64,000 bases of DNA, taken from Lutibacter oceani (lineage in GTDB: Bacteria; Bacteroidota; Bacteroidia; Flavobacteriales; Flavobacteriaceae). Made by a program: the position numbers and the translations under genes. Of this stretch, positions 7,556-16,541 are shown piece after piece. Numbering within the stretch: position 1 is the first letter of the stretch; each line of letters begins with the position of its first letter. The notes beneath the pieces are model-generated. The model did no database searches. It saw only the letters and a list, made by a program, of their open reading frames with translations, and had not been told where the DNA came from. The DNA is taken from assembly GCF_003384935.1 (NCBI RefSeq), contig NZ_QTTQ01000011.1, positions 62,001-126,000 on the forward strand, given 5' to 3'.

Positions 7556-7578
7556 TTAAGCGTATATTTGACGTTTAA
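7556..7578 (+). promoter_or_regulatory. candidate operator/promoter of galTK
   Basis: TTAAGCGT-ATATTTG-ACGTTTAA is an 8-7-8 palindrome with a single arm mismatch. It contains TATATTTG, a perfect Bacteroidota -7 element (TAnnTTTG), 43 bases before the galT ATG. The same architecture precedes the Nudix-type regulator at 6759. Confidence 0.65.
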
Positions 7579-7620
7579 TAATCGATATTAAGGTTCAAAC
7601 CTTAAGAAATTAATTAAATT

Positions 7621-8637
7621 ATGAATTCACATTTGGAAAATCATCCGCATAGAAGATTAAATATACTTACCGAAGAATGGGTATTAGTATCCCCACATCG
7701 TACTAAAAGACCTTGGCAAGGAAAAACTGAGTCTAACGAAAAAAAAGAACAAATTTCTTACGATCCGGAATGCTACCTATGCCCTACCAATTCAAGAATT
7801 AGCGGTACCAAAAACAATGATTATAAAAATACAAATGTTTTTACAAACGATTTTGGAGCACTTTTAAAAGATACTCCTGCTTTTAATTACAACAATGGAC
7901 TTCTAAAAGCTGAAGGTGAAAGTGGTATTTGTAAAGTAATTTGTTTTTCGCCAAATCATTCTTTAACAATTCCTGATATGGATATTCCTTCTTTGGTAAA
8001 AGTTGTTGAAACTTGGCAATCTGAATTCCAAAAGTTAGGAACTGATAGTAATATTAATTATGTTCAAATATTTGAAAATAAAGGAAGTGTAATGGGGTGT
8101 AGCAATCCTCATCCTCACGGACAAATATGGGCACAAAAGTCTGTTCCAACTGAAATTATAAAAAAAACAGCTACGCAAAAGGCTTTTTACAAAAAAGAAG
8201 GGATTAGTTTATTGCAAAAATATATTGAACAAGAATTAAAAGATGGTACTAGAATTATTTCTGAAAATAAGAATTTTGTAACCCTAGTTCCTTTTTGGGC
8301 AGTTTGGCCTTATGAAGCTATGATAGTTCCTAAAAGACAGATGGCTACTATAAATGAATTAACAGCTGAGGAAAATGTTGATTTTGCACAACAATTAAAA
8401 ACTTTAACCCAAAAATACGATAAGCTATTTAATACTTCATTTCCATATTCTTCTGGAATTCATCAGGCTCCAACAGACGGAAAATCGTACAAGGAATGGC
8501 ATTGGCATATGAGTTTTTATCCGCCATTATTAAGATCGGCAACCGTGAAAAAATTTATGGTAGGGTATGAAATGTTTGCAATGCCTCAGAGAGATGTAAC
8601 TGCAGAATTTGCTGCCCAACAATTAAAGTCATTATAA
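7621..8637 (+). CDS. galT: galactose-1-phosphate uridylyltransferase
   Basis: 338 residues, normal length. Leloir pathway enzyme in the cytoplasm that exchanges UMP between UDP-glucose and galactose-1-phosphate. The active-site H-P-H motif is in 'NPHPHGQIW' and the UMP-accepting region precedes it in 'GCSNPHPHG'. A zinc-type cysteine pair appears in 'CYLCPTNSR', and the N-terminus has 'LTEEWVLVSPHRTKRPWQG', typical of the family. A second histidine cluster, 'EWHWHMSFYPP', is also present. It is followed 36 bases later by galK, forming an operon controlled from the operator at 7556. No galM, galE or sugar transporter is adjacent. Confidence 0.96.
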   Translation: MNSHLENHPHRRLNILTEEWVLVSPHRTKRPWQGKTESNEKKEQISYDPECYLCPTNSRISGTKNNDYKNTNVFTNDFGALLKDTPAFNYNNGLLKAEGESGICKVICFSPNHSLTIPDMDIPSLVKVVETWQSEFQKLGTDSNINYVQIFENKGSVMGCSNPHPHGQIWAQKSVPTEIIKKTATQKAFYKKEGISLLQKYIEQELKDGTRIISENKNFVTLVPFWAVWPYEAMIVPKRQMATINELTAEENVDFAQQLKTLTQKYDKLFNTSFPYSSGIHQAPTDGKSYKEWHWHMSFYPPLLRSATVKKFMVGYEMFAMPQRDVTAEFAAQQLKSL

Positions 8638-8673
8638 CCTTTTCAATAGCTTTTCATTTAAAATAAAAAAATT

Positions 8674-9810
8674 ATGAAAGATCTAAATTTCACAAATAAA
8701 GAATCAGATTTAATAATAAATTCGCCAGGTAGAATTAATATTATAGGTGAACATACCGATTATAATAATGGTTTTGTACTGCCAACTGCTATTGATAAAA
8801 AAATTGAATTTAAATTTAAAAAAAATAATACACCTTCAACTTGTAATGTTTTTAGTGCAAACTTTAACACTAGTTTTTCATTTGATTTAAACAATGTTAA
8901 ACCGAGCAAAAAGCAATGGGAAAACTATATTTTAGGAGTTATTTATGAAATTCAACAGCTATCAAATAAGCTTGAAGGATTTGACTGTATACTGAATAGT
9001 GATATTCCGGTAGGTTCAGGAATAAGTTCTTCAGCAGCTTTGGAATGCGGATTAGCATTTGGTTTAAATGAGTTGTTTAAATTAAACTTCACAAAAATAA
9101 CATTGGTTGAAATTGGTCAAAGAGCTGAACATAATTATGTTGGAACAAAATGTGGAATCATGGATCAGTTTGCTTCAGTAATGAGTAAAGCAGGTCATGT
9201 TATTTTATTAGATTGCCAATCGTTAGATTATGAATATGTTCCTATTCAAATAAAACCCTATAAAATAGTACTTCTAAACACTAATGTATCACATAATTTA
9301 GCAGATGGTGAGTACAATAAAAGAAGAAAAACCTGTGAGCAAGGTGTAGCAATTATTCAAAATAAATATCCAACTGTAAAATCTCTACGTGATGTATCTT
9401 CAGAAATGTTGGCTGAATATAAAAATGAATTTTCTGAAGAAATGTTTAATAGATGTAGCTATGTAATTGACGAAAAAATACGCGTTTTAAATACTGTTGA
9501 AGCATTAAAAAACAATGAACTTAAAGTAATGGGTAAAAATATGTATGATACGCATTCAGGATTGCAAAATTTATATGAAGTGAGTTGTCCTGAATTAGAT
9601 TTCTTGGTCGACTTTTCAAAGAATTTTGACGAAGTTATTGGAGCGAGAATGATGGGTGGAGGTTTTGGGGGCTGTACAATTAATATTGTACATGAAAACG
9701 CTGTTGAGAAATTCACAGAAGCAGCATCAGAAGCCTATTTTAACAAATTCAATATTAAATTAACAGCTTTTGAAGCTAATCCAAGCGAAGGAACTTCTAT
9801 TAAAAAATAA
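8674..9810 (+). CDS. galK: galactokinase
   Basis: 378 residues. GHMP kinase that phosphorylates galactose at C1 with ATP, the first committed step of the Leloir pathway. The galactokinase signature 'GRINIIGEHTDYNNG' is near the N-terminus. The ATP-binding GHMP motif 'PVGSGISSSAALE' follows at about residues 112-124, a catalytic aspartate region in 'KCGIMDQFAS', and the C-terminal glycine motif 'MMGGGFGGC'. It is downstream of galT on the same transcript and ends at a strong hairpin at 9943. Confidence 0.97.
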   Translation: MKDLNFTNKESDLIINSPGRINIIGEHTDYNNGFVLPTAIDKKIEFKFKKNNTPSTCNVFSANFNTSFSFDLNNVKPSKKQWENYILGVIYEIQQLSNKLEGFDCILNSDIPVGSGISSSAALECGLAFGLNELFKLNFTKITLVEIGQRAEHNYVGTKCGIMDQFASVMSKAGHVILLDCQSLDYEYVPIQIKPYKIVLLNTNVSHNLADGEYNKRRKTCEQGVAIIQNKYPTVKSLRDVSSEMLAEYKNEFSEEMFNRCSYVIDEKIRVLNTVEALKNNELKVMGKNMYDTHSGLQNLYEVSCPELDFLVDFSKNFDEVIGARMMGGGFGGCTINIVHENAVEKFTEAASEAYFNKFNIKLTAFEANPSEGTSIKK

Positions 9811-9942
9811 CTTAATAATTAGCAAACAAGAAAAAGTAATTTTAAAACGAACTTAAATTTCAAATAAATAATTATTTTTTTTAGAAGTATGATAAAAGTC
9901 ATAGAATATACTCTCAATTAACTATATTTTTGAACTATATTT

Positions 9943-9972
9943 CATTACTTACTTGAAATAAGTAATGTTTTT
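9943..9972 (+). terminator. galTK terminator
   Basis: Stem CATTACTTA / TAAGTAATG (9943-9951 with 9959-9967) around a 7-base loop, followed by TTTTT. Confidence 0.75.
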
Positions 9973-9991
9973 GATTTTTTTAGTTAGTAGT

Positions 9992-10031
9992 AAAAAAAAA
10001 AGAGAATTTGGCTTTCAAATTCTCTTTTTTT
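9992..10031. terminator. bidirectional terminator between galK and the CBM48 gene
   Basis: Stem AAAAGAGAATTTG / CAAATTCTCTTTT around loop GCTTT with an A run before and a T run after. It suits the convergent minus-strand CBM48 gene as well as readthrough from galK. Confidence 0.8.
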
Positions 10032-10072
10032 GTGTTCACTAATAATGTGTATCATTTAGTAAATAATGCTAT

Positions 10073-10384
10073 TTACAATGTAACTACAGAATTTTCTTCT
10101 GCACCTAAACCACTATTCACATATTTATCCGCACTTTCGTCGTTTACCCACTTTTCTCCATCCAATAAATATTTAAATTGGAATTCATTTTCAGTAGGTA
10201 GGTCAATGGTTACTTTAAACGAACCATTTTTTAACTTTTTCATAATAATTGGTTCAGCAGTGTTCCAATTATTGAATTCTCCCAACAAATCAACTTTTTC
10301 AGCACCTAAAGCAGCTTCTTTTTCCATTAGAAAAGTTACTTTACAAACTGGCTTACTCTTTAAAAATTGTTTCTTTAAACTCAT
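10073..10384 (-). CDS. isoamylase early-set (CBM48) glycogen-binding domain protein
   Basis: 103 residues, a single stand-alone domain with no signal peptide. 'KVTFLMEKEAAL', 'KVDLLGEFNNWN', 'FKVTIDLP' and 'EFQFKYLLDGEKWVND' follow the AMPK-beta/isoamylase N-terminal fold; the F-N-N-W and the Y-L-D-G-x-x-W tryptophan pattern would contact alpha-glucan. Such short proteins occur in many Bacteroidota and probably tether partners to glycogen, though partners are unknown. It stands alone between galTK and the carboxylase operon, reading toward galK. Confidence 0.85.
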   Translation of the reverse strand: MSLKKQFLKSKPVCKVTFLMEKEAALGAEKVDLLGEFNNWNTAEPIIMKKLKNGSFKVTIDLPTENEFQFKYLLDGEKWVNDESADKYVNSGLGAEENSVVTL

Positions 10385-10769
10385 AATAATTTTAATTAAT
10401 ATTATACAACAAATTTAACTCATTTGTATGTAATGTTTTACAACTCTATTTTCATATTTATATTCTATATTATCCTATAAACATATTTTTTAAATTTAAG
10501 GTTAATTATATACAACTTATGTTTTTTTAGGAGTATCTAAAACCAAATTAAAATGAGTAAAATTACAACTTTAAAATTTTAAACTACTTTTATTTAATTC
10601 TCAATTAAAACTTATCTTTTTTAAAATATTCTTATTAAATACATACTATTTTATATTGAAAAAATATTTTTTGTAAAAAAATGACTTAAATCATCGTTTT
10701 ATTAATTAAAAATGAAAAACTTTACAAGACAAAAAATATGAATTAGCAATTCAAGTTATAATAAGTATT
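10385..10769. other. intergenic AT-rich region with no gene seen
   Basis: 385 bases between two divergent genes, carrying the promoters of the CBM48 gene and of the carboxylase operon. It is very AT-rich, with many A/T tracts. I could not place a convincing -33/-7 pair, hairpin or short gene in it. Confidence 0.5.
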
Positions 10770-11255
10770 ATGGAAAACTCTTTTAATGTAAAAATTAATG
10801 ACTCTTTTGAATTTAATTTAAAAGAGTATGATACTGAAAAATTAGATGTTTTAAGGCTATCAAAAACGAAATTTCACGTGATTAGTAACAACAAATCTTT
10901 CGTAATTGATCTTAAAAAATCTGATTTCAATCACAAAAATTATATTGTTAGTGTTAACTCTAACAGTTACAGTATAATTATTGATAATCAATTAGATACA
11001 CTCATTAAACAAATGGGGTTTTCGGGTGGTACTTCAAAAAAAGTAAATGATATTAAGGCTCCAATGCCAGGTTTAATTTTAAGCGTAAACGTTAAAGAAG
11101 GTCAAGAAGTTGTGAAAGGAGAAACCTTACTAATTTTGGAAGCAATGAAAATGGAAAATGCTATTGGAGCTCCAAAAGATGGCTTTATAAAAACTATCAA
11201 CATTAAAAAAGGCGGAACTGTTGAAAAGGGAGCACTTATGATTGAAATGGCTTAA
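10770..11255 (+). CDS. biotin carboxyl carrier protein of acyl-CoA carboxylase
   Basis: 161 residues. The C-terminal 70 residues are a biotinyl domain: 'APMPGLILSVNVKEGQ' then 'LLILEAMKMENAI', where the central lysine (K127) is the biotin site. The N-terminal half is a variable domain usual for carrier subunits of propionyl/methylmalonyl-CoA carboxylase. It heads an operon with biotin carboxylase 10 bases downstream and the carboxyltransferase after that. Together these make a three-subunit enzyme, in contrast to the fused alpha subunit of many other bacteria. Confidence 0.93.
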   Translation: MENSFNVKINDSFEFNLKEYDTEKLDVLRLSKTKFHVISNNKSFVIDLKKSDFNHKNYIVSVNSNSYSIIIDNQLDTLIKQMGFSGGTSKKVNDIKAPMPGLILSVNVKEGQEVVKGETLLILEAMKMENAIGAPKDGFIKTINIKKGGTVEKGALMIEMA

Positions 11256-11265
11256 AAATTATAAC

Positions 11266-12708
11266 ATGAAAAAAATATTAATAGCAAATAGAGGAGAAAT
11301 TGCCATTAGAGTTATGAAAACTGCACGTAAAATGGGGATTAAAACAGTAGCGGTTTATTCTAAAGCAGATAGAAATGCTCCACATGTTAGGTTTGCAGAT
11401 GAATCAGTTTGTATTGGCGAAGCTCCATCAAATAAATCATACCTGCGAGGTGACAAAATAATTAAGGAAGCTAAAAAGTTACAAGTAGATGGAATACATC
11501 CTGGTTATGGATTTTTAAGTGAAAATGCAAATTTTGCAGAATTATGCGAAAAAAATAATATCATTTTTATTGGTCCTAAATCTAAATCAATTAAAATGAT
11601 GGGTGACAAATTAGCAGCTAAAGATGCTGTTAAAGATTACAATATCCCAATGGTTCCTGGAGTAGATAGAGCAGTAACAAATCCAACTGAAGCAGCAGAA
11701 ATTGCAAAAGAAATAGGTTTCCCAATATTAATAAAAGCTGCAGCCGGTGGAGGAGGAAAAGGAATGCGAATTGTGGAAAAAGAAGCAACTGTTAAAGAGC
11801 AAATGGAACGAGCCATTAGTGAAGCAACTTCAGCCTTTGGAGATGGCTCCGTTTTTATCGAAAAATATATAACTTCACCACGCCATATAGAAATTCAAGT
11901 ATTAGCTGATAGTCACGGAAATATACTTCACTTTTTTGAAAGAGAATGCAGCATACAACGCCGTCATCAAAAAGTGGTTGAAGAAGCACCTTCATCTATT
12001 TTAACACCTGAATTAAGAGAGCAAATGGGACAAGCCGCTATTAAAGTGGCTCAATCTTGTGATTATTTAGGTGCTGGTACCGTAGAATTCTTAGTTGATA
12101 CTAAATTAAATTTCTATTTTTTAGAAATGAATACGAGGTTACAAGTAGAACATCCTGTAACTGAACTTATTTCTGGAGTAGATTTGGTTGAGCAGCAAAT
12201 TAATATTGCGCGTGGCGAAGCTATTACATTAAAGCAAGAAAACCTTAAAATTAATGGTCACGCAATTGAATTACGGGTATATGCAGAAGATTCCATGAAC
12301 GATTTTTTACCAAGTATAGGTACCTTAAATACTTATAAGATTCCTGTAGGTAAGGGAATTAGAGTTGATGATGGCTTTGAAGAAGGAATGGATATTCCAA
12401 TTTATTACGACCCAATGTTATCTAAATTAATTACCTATGGAAAAACACGTGAAGAAGCAATTCAAAAAATGATTGAAGCTATTAATAACTATAAAATTGA
12501 AGGCGTTTCTACAACACTTCCTTTCGGAAAGTTTGTTTGCGAACATATAGCTTTTAGATCCGGTAATTTCGATACACATTTTGTAAAAAATTATTACACA
12601 CCTGAAAATCTAAAAGAAGAACTAAATGAAGAAGCAAAATTAGCAGCCTTAATTGGTTTAAAAATATATCTTGAAGATCAAAAACAGCTTAAAATACCTA
12701 TTAACTAA
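11266..12708 (+). CDS. biotin carboxylase subunit of acyl-CoA carboxylase
   Basis: 480 residues from the ATG at 11266 (MKKILIANRGEIAIRV); an in-frame ATG at 11242 falls inside the previous gene and is unlikely. ATP-grasp enzyme that carboxylates biotin on the carrier. 'ANRGEIA', 'DGIHPGYGFLSENA', 'AAAGGGGKGMRIV', the 'EKYITSPRHIEIQV' strand and 'FLEMNTRLQVEHPVTE' are all present. It lacks a carrier domain of its own, which is supplied by the gene just before it. Most likely acts on propionyl-CoA with the PccB-like subunit downstream. Confidence 0.94.
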   Translation: MKKILIANRGEIAIRVMKTARKMGIKTVAVYSKADRNAPHVRFADESVCIGEAPSNKSYLRGDKIIKEAKKLQVDGIHPGYGFLSENANFAELCEKNNIIFIGPKSKSIKMMGDKLAAKDAVKDYNIPMVPGVDRAVTNPTEAAEIAKEIGFPILIKAAAGGGGKGMRIVEKEATVKEQMERAISEATSAFGDGSVFIEKYITSPRHIEIQVLADSHGNILHFFERECSIQRRHQKVVEEAPSSILTPELREQMGQAAIKVAQSCDYLGAGTVEFLVDTKLNFYFLEMNTRLQVEHPVTELISGVDLVEQQINIARGEAITLKQENLKINGHAIELRVYAEDSMNDFLPSIGTLNTYKIPVGKGIRVDDGFEEGMDIPIYYDPMLSKLITYGKTREEAIQKMIEAINNYKIEGVSTTLPFGKFVCEHIAFRSGNFDTHFVKNYYTPENLKEELNEEAKLAALIGLKIYLEDQKQLKIPIN

Positions 12709-12729
12709 CCACTTAAAATATTTGATATC

Positions 12730-14283
12730 ATGGAAACTCAAATGGATACAAAAATTGAAAAATTAGATAAAAGAGTTGCATTGGCTCATTTAGGTGGTGG
12801 TGAAGAACGAATTAAAAAACAACACGCCAAAAAGAAGTTAACTGCACGTGAACGAATTAATTATTTATTAGACGAAGGTTCTTTTGAAGAAATGGGTGTT
12901 TTAGTTACGCACAGAACAACTGATTTTGGAATGGAGGATCAAATATTTTTTGGTGATGGTGTTGTAACTGGCTATGGAACAATTGAAGGAAGATTGGTAT
13001 ATGTTTTTGCTCAAGATTTCACCGTTTTTGGAGGAGCTTTGTCTGAAACTCATGCTGAAAAAATATGTAAAATAATGGATCAGGCCGTTAAGGTTGGTGC
13101 ACCTTGTATTGGCTTAAACGATTCTGGTGGAGCGCGGATTCAAGAAGGTGTTAGATCATTAGGTGGTTATGCGGATATTTTTCATCGAAATGTACAATCT
13201 TCAGGAGTTATACCACAACTTTCCGCTATTATGGGACCTTGTGCTGGCGGCGCTGTTTATTCCCCTGCAATGACAGATTTCACTATTATGGTTGAAGATA
13301 CAAGCTACATGTTTGTAACAGGACCTAATGTTGTAAAAACTGTAACTAATGAAGAAGTTACGGCAGAAGAATTAGGTGGAGCAAGTACACATTCATCAAA
13401 ATCTGGAGTAGCACACTTAACTTCAGCAAACGACATCCAATGCTTAGATGATATAAAAAAATTGCTAAGTTATATGCCTCAAAACAATAAAGAAACTACT
13501 AAAAAATTTCCTTATGAATTAGGAGAAGAACTAAGACCTCATTTAATTAACCTAATTCCTGAAGATGCGCATAAACCTTATGATATGCATGATGTAATTA
13601 AGGGAATTATTGATGAAGATTCTTTATTTGAAATTCAAAAAGATTATGCTGAAAATATTATTGTAGGTTTTTCAAGATTGGCAGGACGAAGTATAGGTAT
13701 TGTTGCCAATCAGCCAATGCAATTAGCTGGGTGTTTAGACACAAATAGTTCTATAAAAGCAGCCCGGTTTACACGCTTTTGTGATTGCTTTAACATTCCT
13801 TTATTAGTATTAGTTGATGTTCCTGGATTTTTACCTGGAACAGATCAAGAATGGAATGGTATTATAAAAAATGGAGCTAAATTATTGTATGCTCTAAGTG
13901 AGGCAACCGTTCCTAAAATTACCGTAATTACACGCAAAGCTTATGGTGGAGCATATGATGTTATGAACTCTAAACATATAGGTGCTGATATGAATTTTGC
14001 CTGGCCTACTGCCGAAATTGCAGTTATGGGTGCAAAAGGTGCTGCTGAAATTATTTTTAAAAATGAAATTAAATCGGCTGAAAATCCTGAAGAAAAATTG
14101 AAAGAAAAAGAGGCCGAATATGCTTTTAAATTTGCAGACCCATACAGGGCAGCTAGACGTGGTTTTATTGATGAAGTTATTTATCCTAAAAATACAAGAA
14201 GAAAGTTAATTAAAGCTTTTCAAATGTTAGAAGGCAAAGAAGTAAACACTCCAAAAAGAAAACACGGAAATATCCCTTTATAG
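12730..14283 (+). CDS. pccB: propionyl-CoA carboxylase beta-type carboxyltransferase
   Basis: 517 residues, the usual length for PccB/MmdA. It transfers carboxyl from biotin to an acyl-CoA. Typical segments are '[18 protein letters not shown]', '[17 protein letters not shown]', '[14 protein letters not shown]', '[12 protein letters not shown]', and the C-terminal '[12 protein letters not shown]' and '[11 protein letters not shown]' oxyanion motifs. A second ATG 12 bases in is an alternative start. It closes the operon at a terminator at 14301. The product (methylmalonyl-CoA) would link to B12-dependent mutase metabolism; the B12 enzyme in this window at 25952 has isobutyryl-type residues instead. 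Confidence 0.93.
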   Translation: METQMDTKIEKLDKRVALAHLGGGEERIKKQHAKKKLTARERINYLLDEGSFEEMGVLVTHRTTDFGMEDQIFFGDGVVTGYGTIEGRLVYVFAQDFTVFGGALSETHAEKICKIMDQAVKVGAPCIGLNDSGGARIQEGVRSLGGYADIFHRNVQSSGVIPQLSAIMGPCAGGAVYSPAMTDFTIMVEDTSYMFVTGPNVVKTVTNEEVTAEELGGASTHSSKSGVAHLTSANDIQCLDDIKKLLSYMPQNNKETTKKFPYELGEELRPHLINLIPEDAHKPYDMHDVIKGIIDEDSLFEIQKDYAENIIVGFSRLAGRSIGIVANQPMQLAGCLDTNSSIKAARFTRFCDCFNIPLLVLVDVPGFLPGTDQEWNGIIKNGAKLLYALSEATVPKITVITRKAYGGAYDVMNSKHIGADMNFAWPTAEIAVMGAKGAAEIIFKNEIKSAENPEEKLKEKEAEYAFKFADPYRAARRGFIDEVIYPKNTRRKLIKAFQMLEGKEVNTPKRKHGNIPL

Positions 14284-14300
14284 TAATTATTTAAAAAAAG

Positions 14301-14328
14301 AAAAATCCCGATTTAATCGGGATTTTTT
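14301..14328 (+). terminator. terminator of the carboxylase operon
   Basis: Stem AAAAATCCCGATT / AATCGGGATTTTT with a T run, 18 bases after the pccB stop. Confidence 0.9.
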
Positions 14329-14423
14329 GTAAGGTTTATTTTAAATATCGTCTAAAATAACAAGAGTTATATCTTTTTCATTTTTTATTAAATAATGTTC
14401 TTTTTGGTTAAGTAACTCTTTGG

Positions 14424-14451
14424 AAAAGTCGGTATTTATATCGACTTTTTT
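14424..14451 (-). terminator. terminator of the tpiA-prmA-clpS unit
   Basis: AAAAGTCG / CGACTTTT stem around a 10-base AT-rich loop. It touches the clpS stop codon on the minus strand; the region between 14329 and 14423 holds no gene. Confidence 0.7.
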
Positions 14452-14725
14452 AAACTATTTCAGCAGATAATCCTTTATTTAATAATTTTGAACAACGCGA
14501 TTTCAAATCGTTATATTCACCTGTTTTAACAGTACACTTACCTTTATAATGCACTAATATTGTACATTGTTCCGCCTGTTCTAAAGTGTGTTCACAAACT
14601 TCAATTAAAGAATCAATAACAAAATCAAATGTGTTTACATCATCGTTAAACAGCACAATCTCAAATTGATTTGTTTCCTCCTCTAATGTTTCTACTTCCT
14701 CTTGTATTTTTCTTTTAGTACTCAT
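14450..14725 (-). CDS. clpS: ATP-dependent Clp protease adaptor ClpS
   Basis: 91 residues. Adaptor that binds N-degron substrates and hands them to ClpA(C)P. An acidic flexible N-terminus (EEVETLEEETNQ) precedes the conserved core: 'IVLFNDDVNTFDFV', where Asn-Asp-Asp lines the N-degron pocket, then 'VCEHTLEQAEQCTILVHYKGKCTVKTG', where the histidine of 'VHYKGK' faces ClpA. It is the last gene of a probable tpiA-prmA-clpS unit, 17 bases after prmA. Confidence 0.95.
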   Translation of the reverse strand: MSTKRKIQEEVETLEEETNQFEIVLFNDDVNTFDFVIDSLIEVCEHTLEQAEQCTILVHYKGKCTVKTGEYNDLKSRCSKLLNKGLSAEIV

Positions 14726-14742
14726 TTTGCTAAAATAAAAAA

Positions 14743-15573
14743 TTATTTATTATACTTCAAAGCTACCCAGTTATTTCGTTCAATAATTTTATCAATTTTA
14801 AAATTATATTTAGAAACTTCCGCATCAATAACTGGAATGTCTTCTTGATAAAAACCACTAAATAAAATTACTCCATCATCTTTTAAACAATTCATATATG
14901 ATTCCATATCATTCAACAAAATATTTCTATTAATATTTGCTATAATTACATCGTATTTTTTGTTTAATAATAAAGCGGCATCTCCTTCAAAAACTGAAAT
15001 ATGTTTGCAATTATTACGCTCAACATTTTCAATTGAATTTAAATAACACCAATTATCAATATCAATTGCATCAATAGGCATTGCTCCTTTCATTTCAGCG
15101 AAAATTGCCAAAATTCCAGTTCCACAACCCATATCTAAAACCTTTTTATTAGACATATCCATATCTAATAAATGTTGTACCATCATATGAGTTGTTTCGT
15201 GGTGCCCAGTTCCAAAACTCATTTTTGGTTCAATTATAATATCATATTTTAAATTTGGATTTTCGTGAAATGGAGCTCTAATACTTACTAAATCATCTAC
15301 CTGAATTGGATTGAAATTTTTTTCCCATTCACTATTCCAGTTTGTTTGTTCAATTACCTCTTCAACATAAGAAATTTTAAACTCATCAGAATTTAAAATC
15401 TGAATATCATTTAAAATACCTTCATTCCAATCGTTTTCTTGAATATAAGCTGTTACACCATCTTCATTTTCAACAAAACTTTCAAAGCCGGCAAAACCTA
15501 ATTGGGCTATTAAAATTTCATTTCCAGGTTCCATAGGAGAAACCTTAAAAGTGTAACCAATATAATTTATCAT
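14743..15573 (-). CDS. prmA: ribosomal protein L11 methyltransferase
   Basis: 276 residues from the ATG at 15573 (MINYIGYTFKV). A longer reading from 15615 adds a 14-residue tail unlike the family. SAM-dependent enzyme that trimethylates ribosomal protein L11. The SAM site is 'VLDMGCGTGILAIFAEMKGA', preceded by the PrmA-specific 'EPKMSFGTGHHETTHMM' and followed by 'DVIIANINRNIL'. It lies between tpiA and clpS on the same strand. Confidence 0.93.
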   Translation of the reverse strand: MINYIGYTFKVSPMEPGNEILIAQLGFAGFESFVENEDGVTAYIQENDWNEGILNDIQILNSDEFKISYVEEVIEQTNWNSEWEKNFNPIQVDDLVSIRAPFHENPNLKYDIIIEPKMSFGTGHHETTHMMVQHLLDMDMSNKKVLDMGCGTGILAIFAEMKGAMPIDAIDIDNWCYLNSIENVERNNCKHISVFEGDAALLLNKKYDVIIANINRNILLNDMESYMNCLKDDGVILFSGFYQEDIPVIDAEVSKYNFKIDKIIERNNWVALKYNK

Positions 15574-15657
15574 AAATATGTTGTTTATAAATGCAAAAAT
15601 ACGGTTTCCTTTCAATTTGAAAGATAACCGTATCTTAATATTATTATAATTTATTTT

Positions 15658-16416
15658 TTAGAATGATTTCACTAATGAAATAAAACTATCAGCTTTTAAA
15701 GCTGCTCCTCCTATCAAACCTCCATCAACATCTTGTTTAGAAAATATTTCTTTGGCATTTCCAGGATTTACACTTCCTCCGTATAAAATTGAAACATTAT
15801 CTGCAACTTCTTGGTTGTATTTATCTGCAACAATTTTTCTAATAAAAGCATGCATTTCCTGCGCTTGTTCTGGTGAAGCTGTTTCTCCAGTTCCAATTGC
15901 CCAAACTGGTTCATATGCTAAAACAATATTTTTCCAGGCTGTAGCTTCTAAATGAAATAATCCATTTTTAATTTGACTTTCTACTACATTAAAATGATTT
16001 CCAGCTTTTCTATCTTCTAAAACCTCTCCAAAACAGAAAATTACTTCTAAATCATTTGCCAAAGCTGCATCCACTTTTTCAGCTAAAATAGCATCCGTTT
16101 CACCAAAATATTCACGTCGTTCAGAATGCCCTAAAATAACTGTTTTTAAGCCTAAAGATGTCAACATTTCTGCAGAAATTTCTCCAGTATATGCGCCACT
16201 TTTTGCTTGGTGCATGTTTTGAGCAGCAACTTCAACAATTGAACTCTCAGTTACCTTAATTACTTCACTCAAATTTACAAATGTTGGTGCAATAATTACT
16301 CTTGTATTATTTAGACTTAAATCTTTTACATTGCTAACTATTTCATCAGCCAATTGAGTTGACTCTTGAACAGTTTTGTTCATTTTCCAGTTACCTGCAA
16401 CTATTTGTTTTCTCAT
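15658..16416 (-). CDS. tpiA: triosephosphate isomerase
   Basis: 252 residues, full length. Glycolytic TIM barrel converting dihydroxyacetone phosphate to glyceraldehyde-3-phosphate. The active-site lysine is in 'GNWKMNKT', the electrophilic histidine in '[14 protein letters not shown]', the catalytic glutamate in '[20 protein letters not shown]' (flexible loop 6), and phosphate-binding glycines are in '[12 protein letters not shown]' and 'GGLIGGAAL'. First gene of the unit continuing to prmA and clpS. Confidence 0.97.
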   Translation of the reverse strand: MRKQIVAGNWKMNKTVQESTQLADEIVSNVKDLSLNNTRVIIAPTFVNLSEVIKVTESSIVEVAAQNMHQAKSGAYTGEISAEMLTSLGLKTVILGHSERREYFGETDAILAEKVDAALANDLEVIFCFGEVLEDRKAGNHFNVVESQIKNGLFHLEATAWKNIVLAYEPVWAIGTGETASPEQAQEMHAFIRKIVADKYNQEVADNVSILYGGSVNPGNAKEIFSKQDVDGGLIGGAALKADSFISLVKSF

Positions 16417-16541
16417 TATTATATATTTTACTTTATTTTGTTCTTTTTAATCTTACAAATTTACACTTTTAAGTTGAAAAAAGGCTTGAAAAAAAGGACT
16501 GTTTCCGCAATCGTTTTCGATTGATTTTCAACTAAAAGGCA

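Noticed and set aside
10008-10418. 136-codon frame opposite the CBM48 gene
   Set aside because: Antisense shadow; the CBM48 protein on the minus strand is clearly real.
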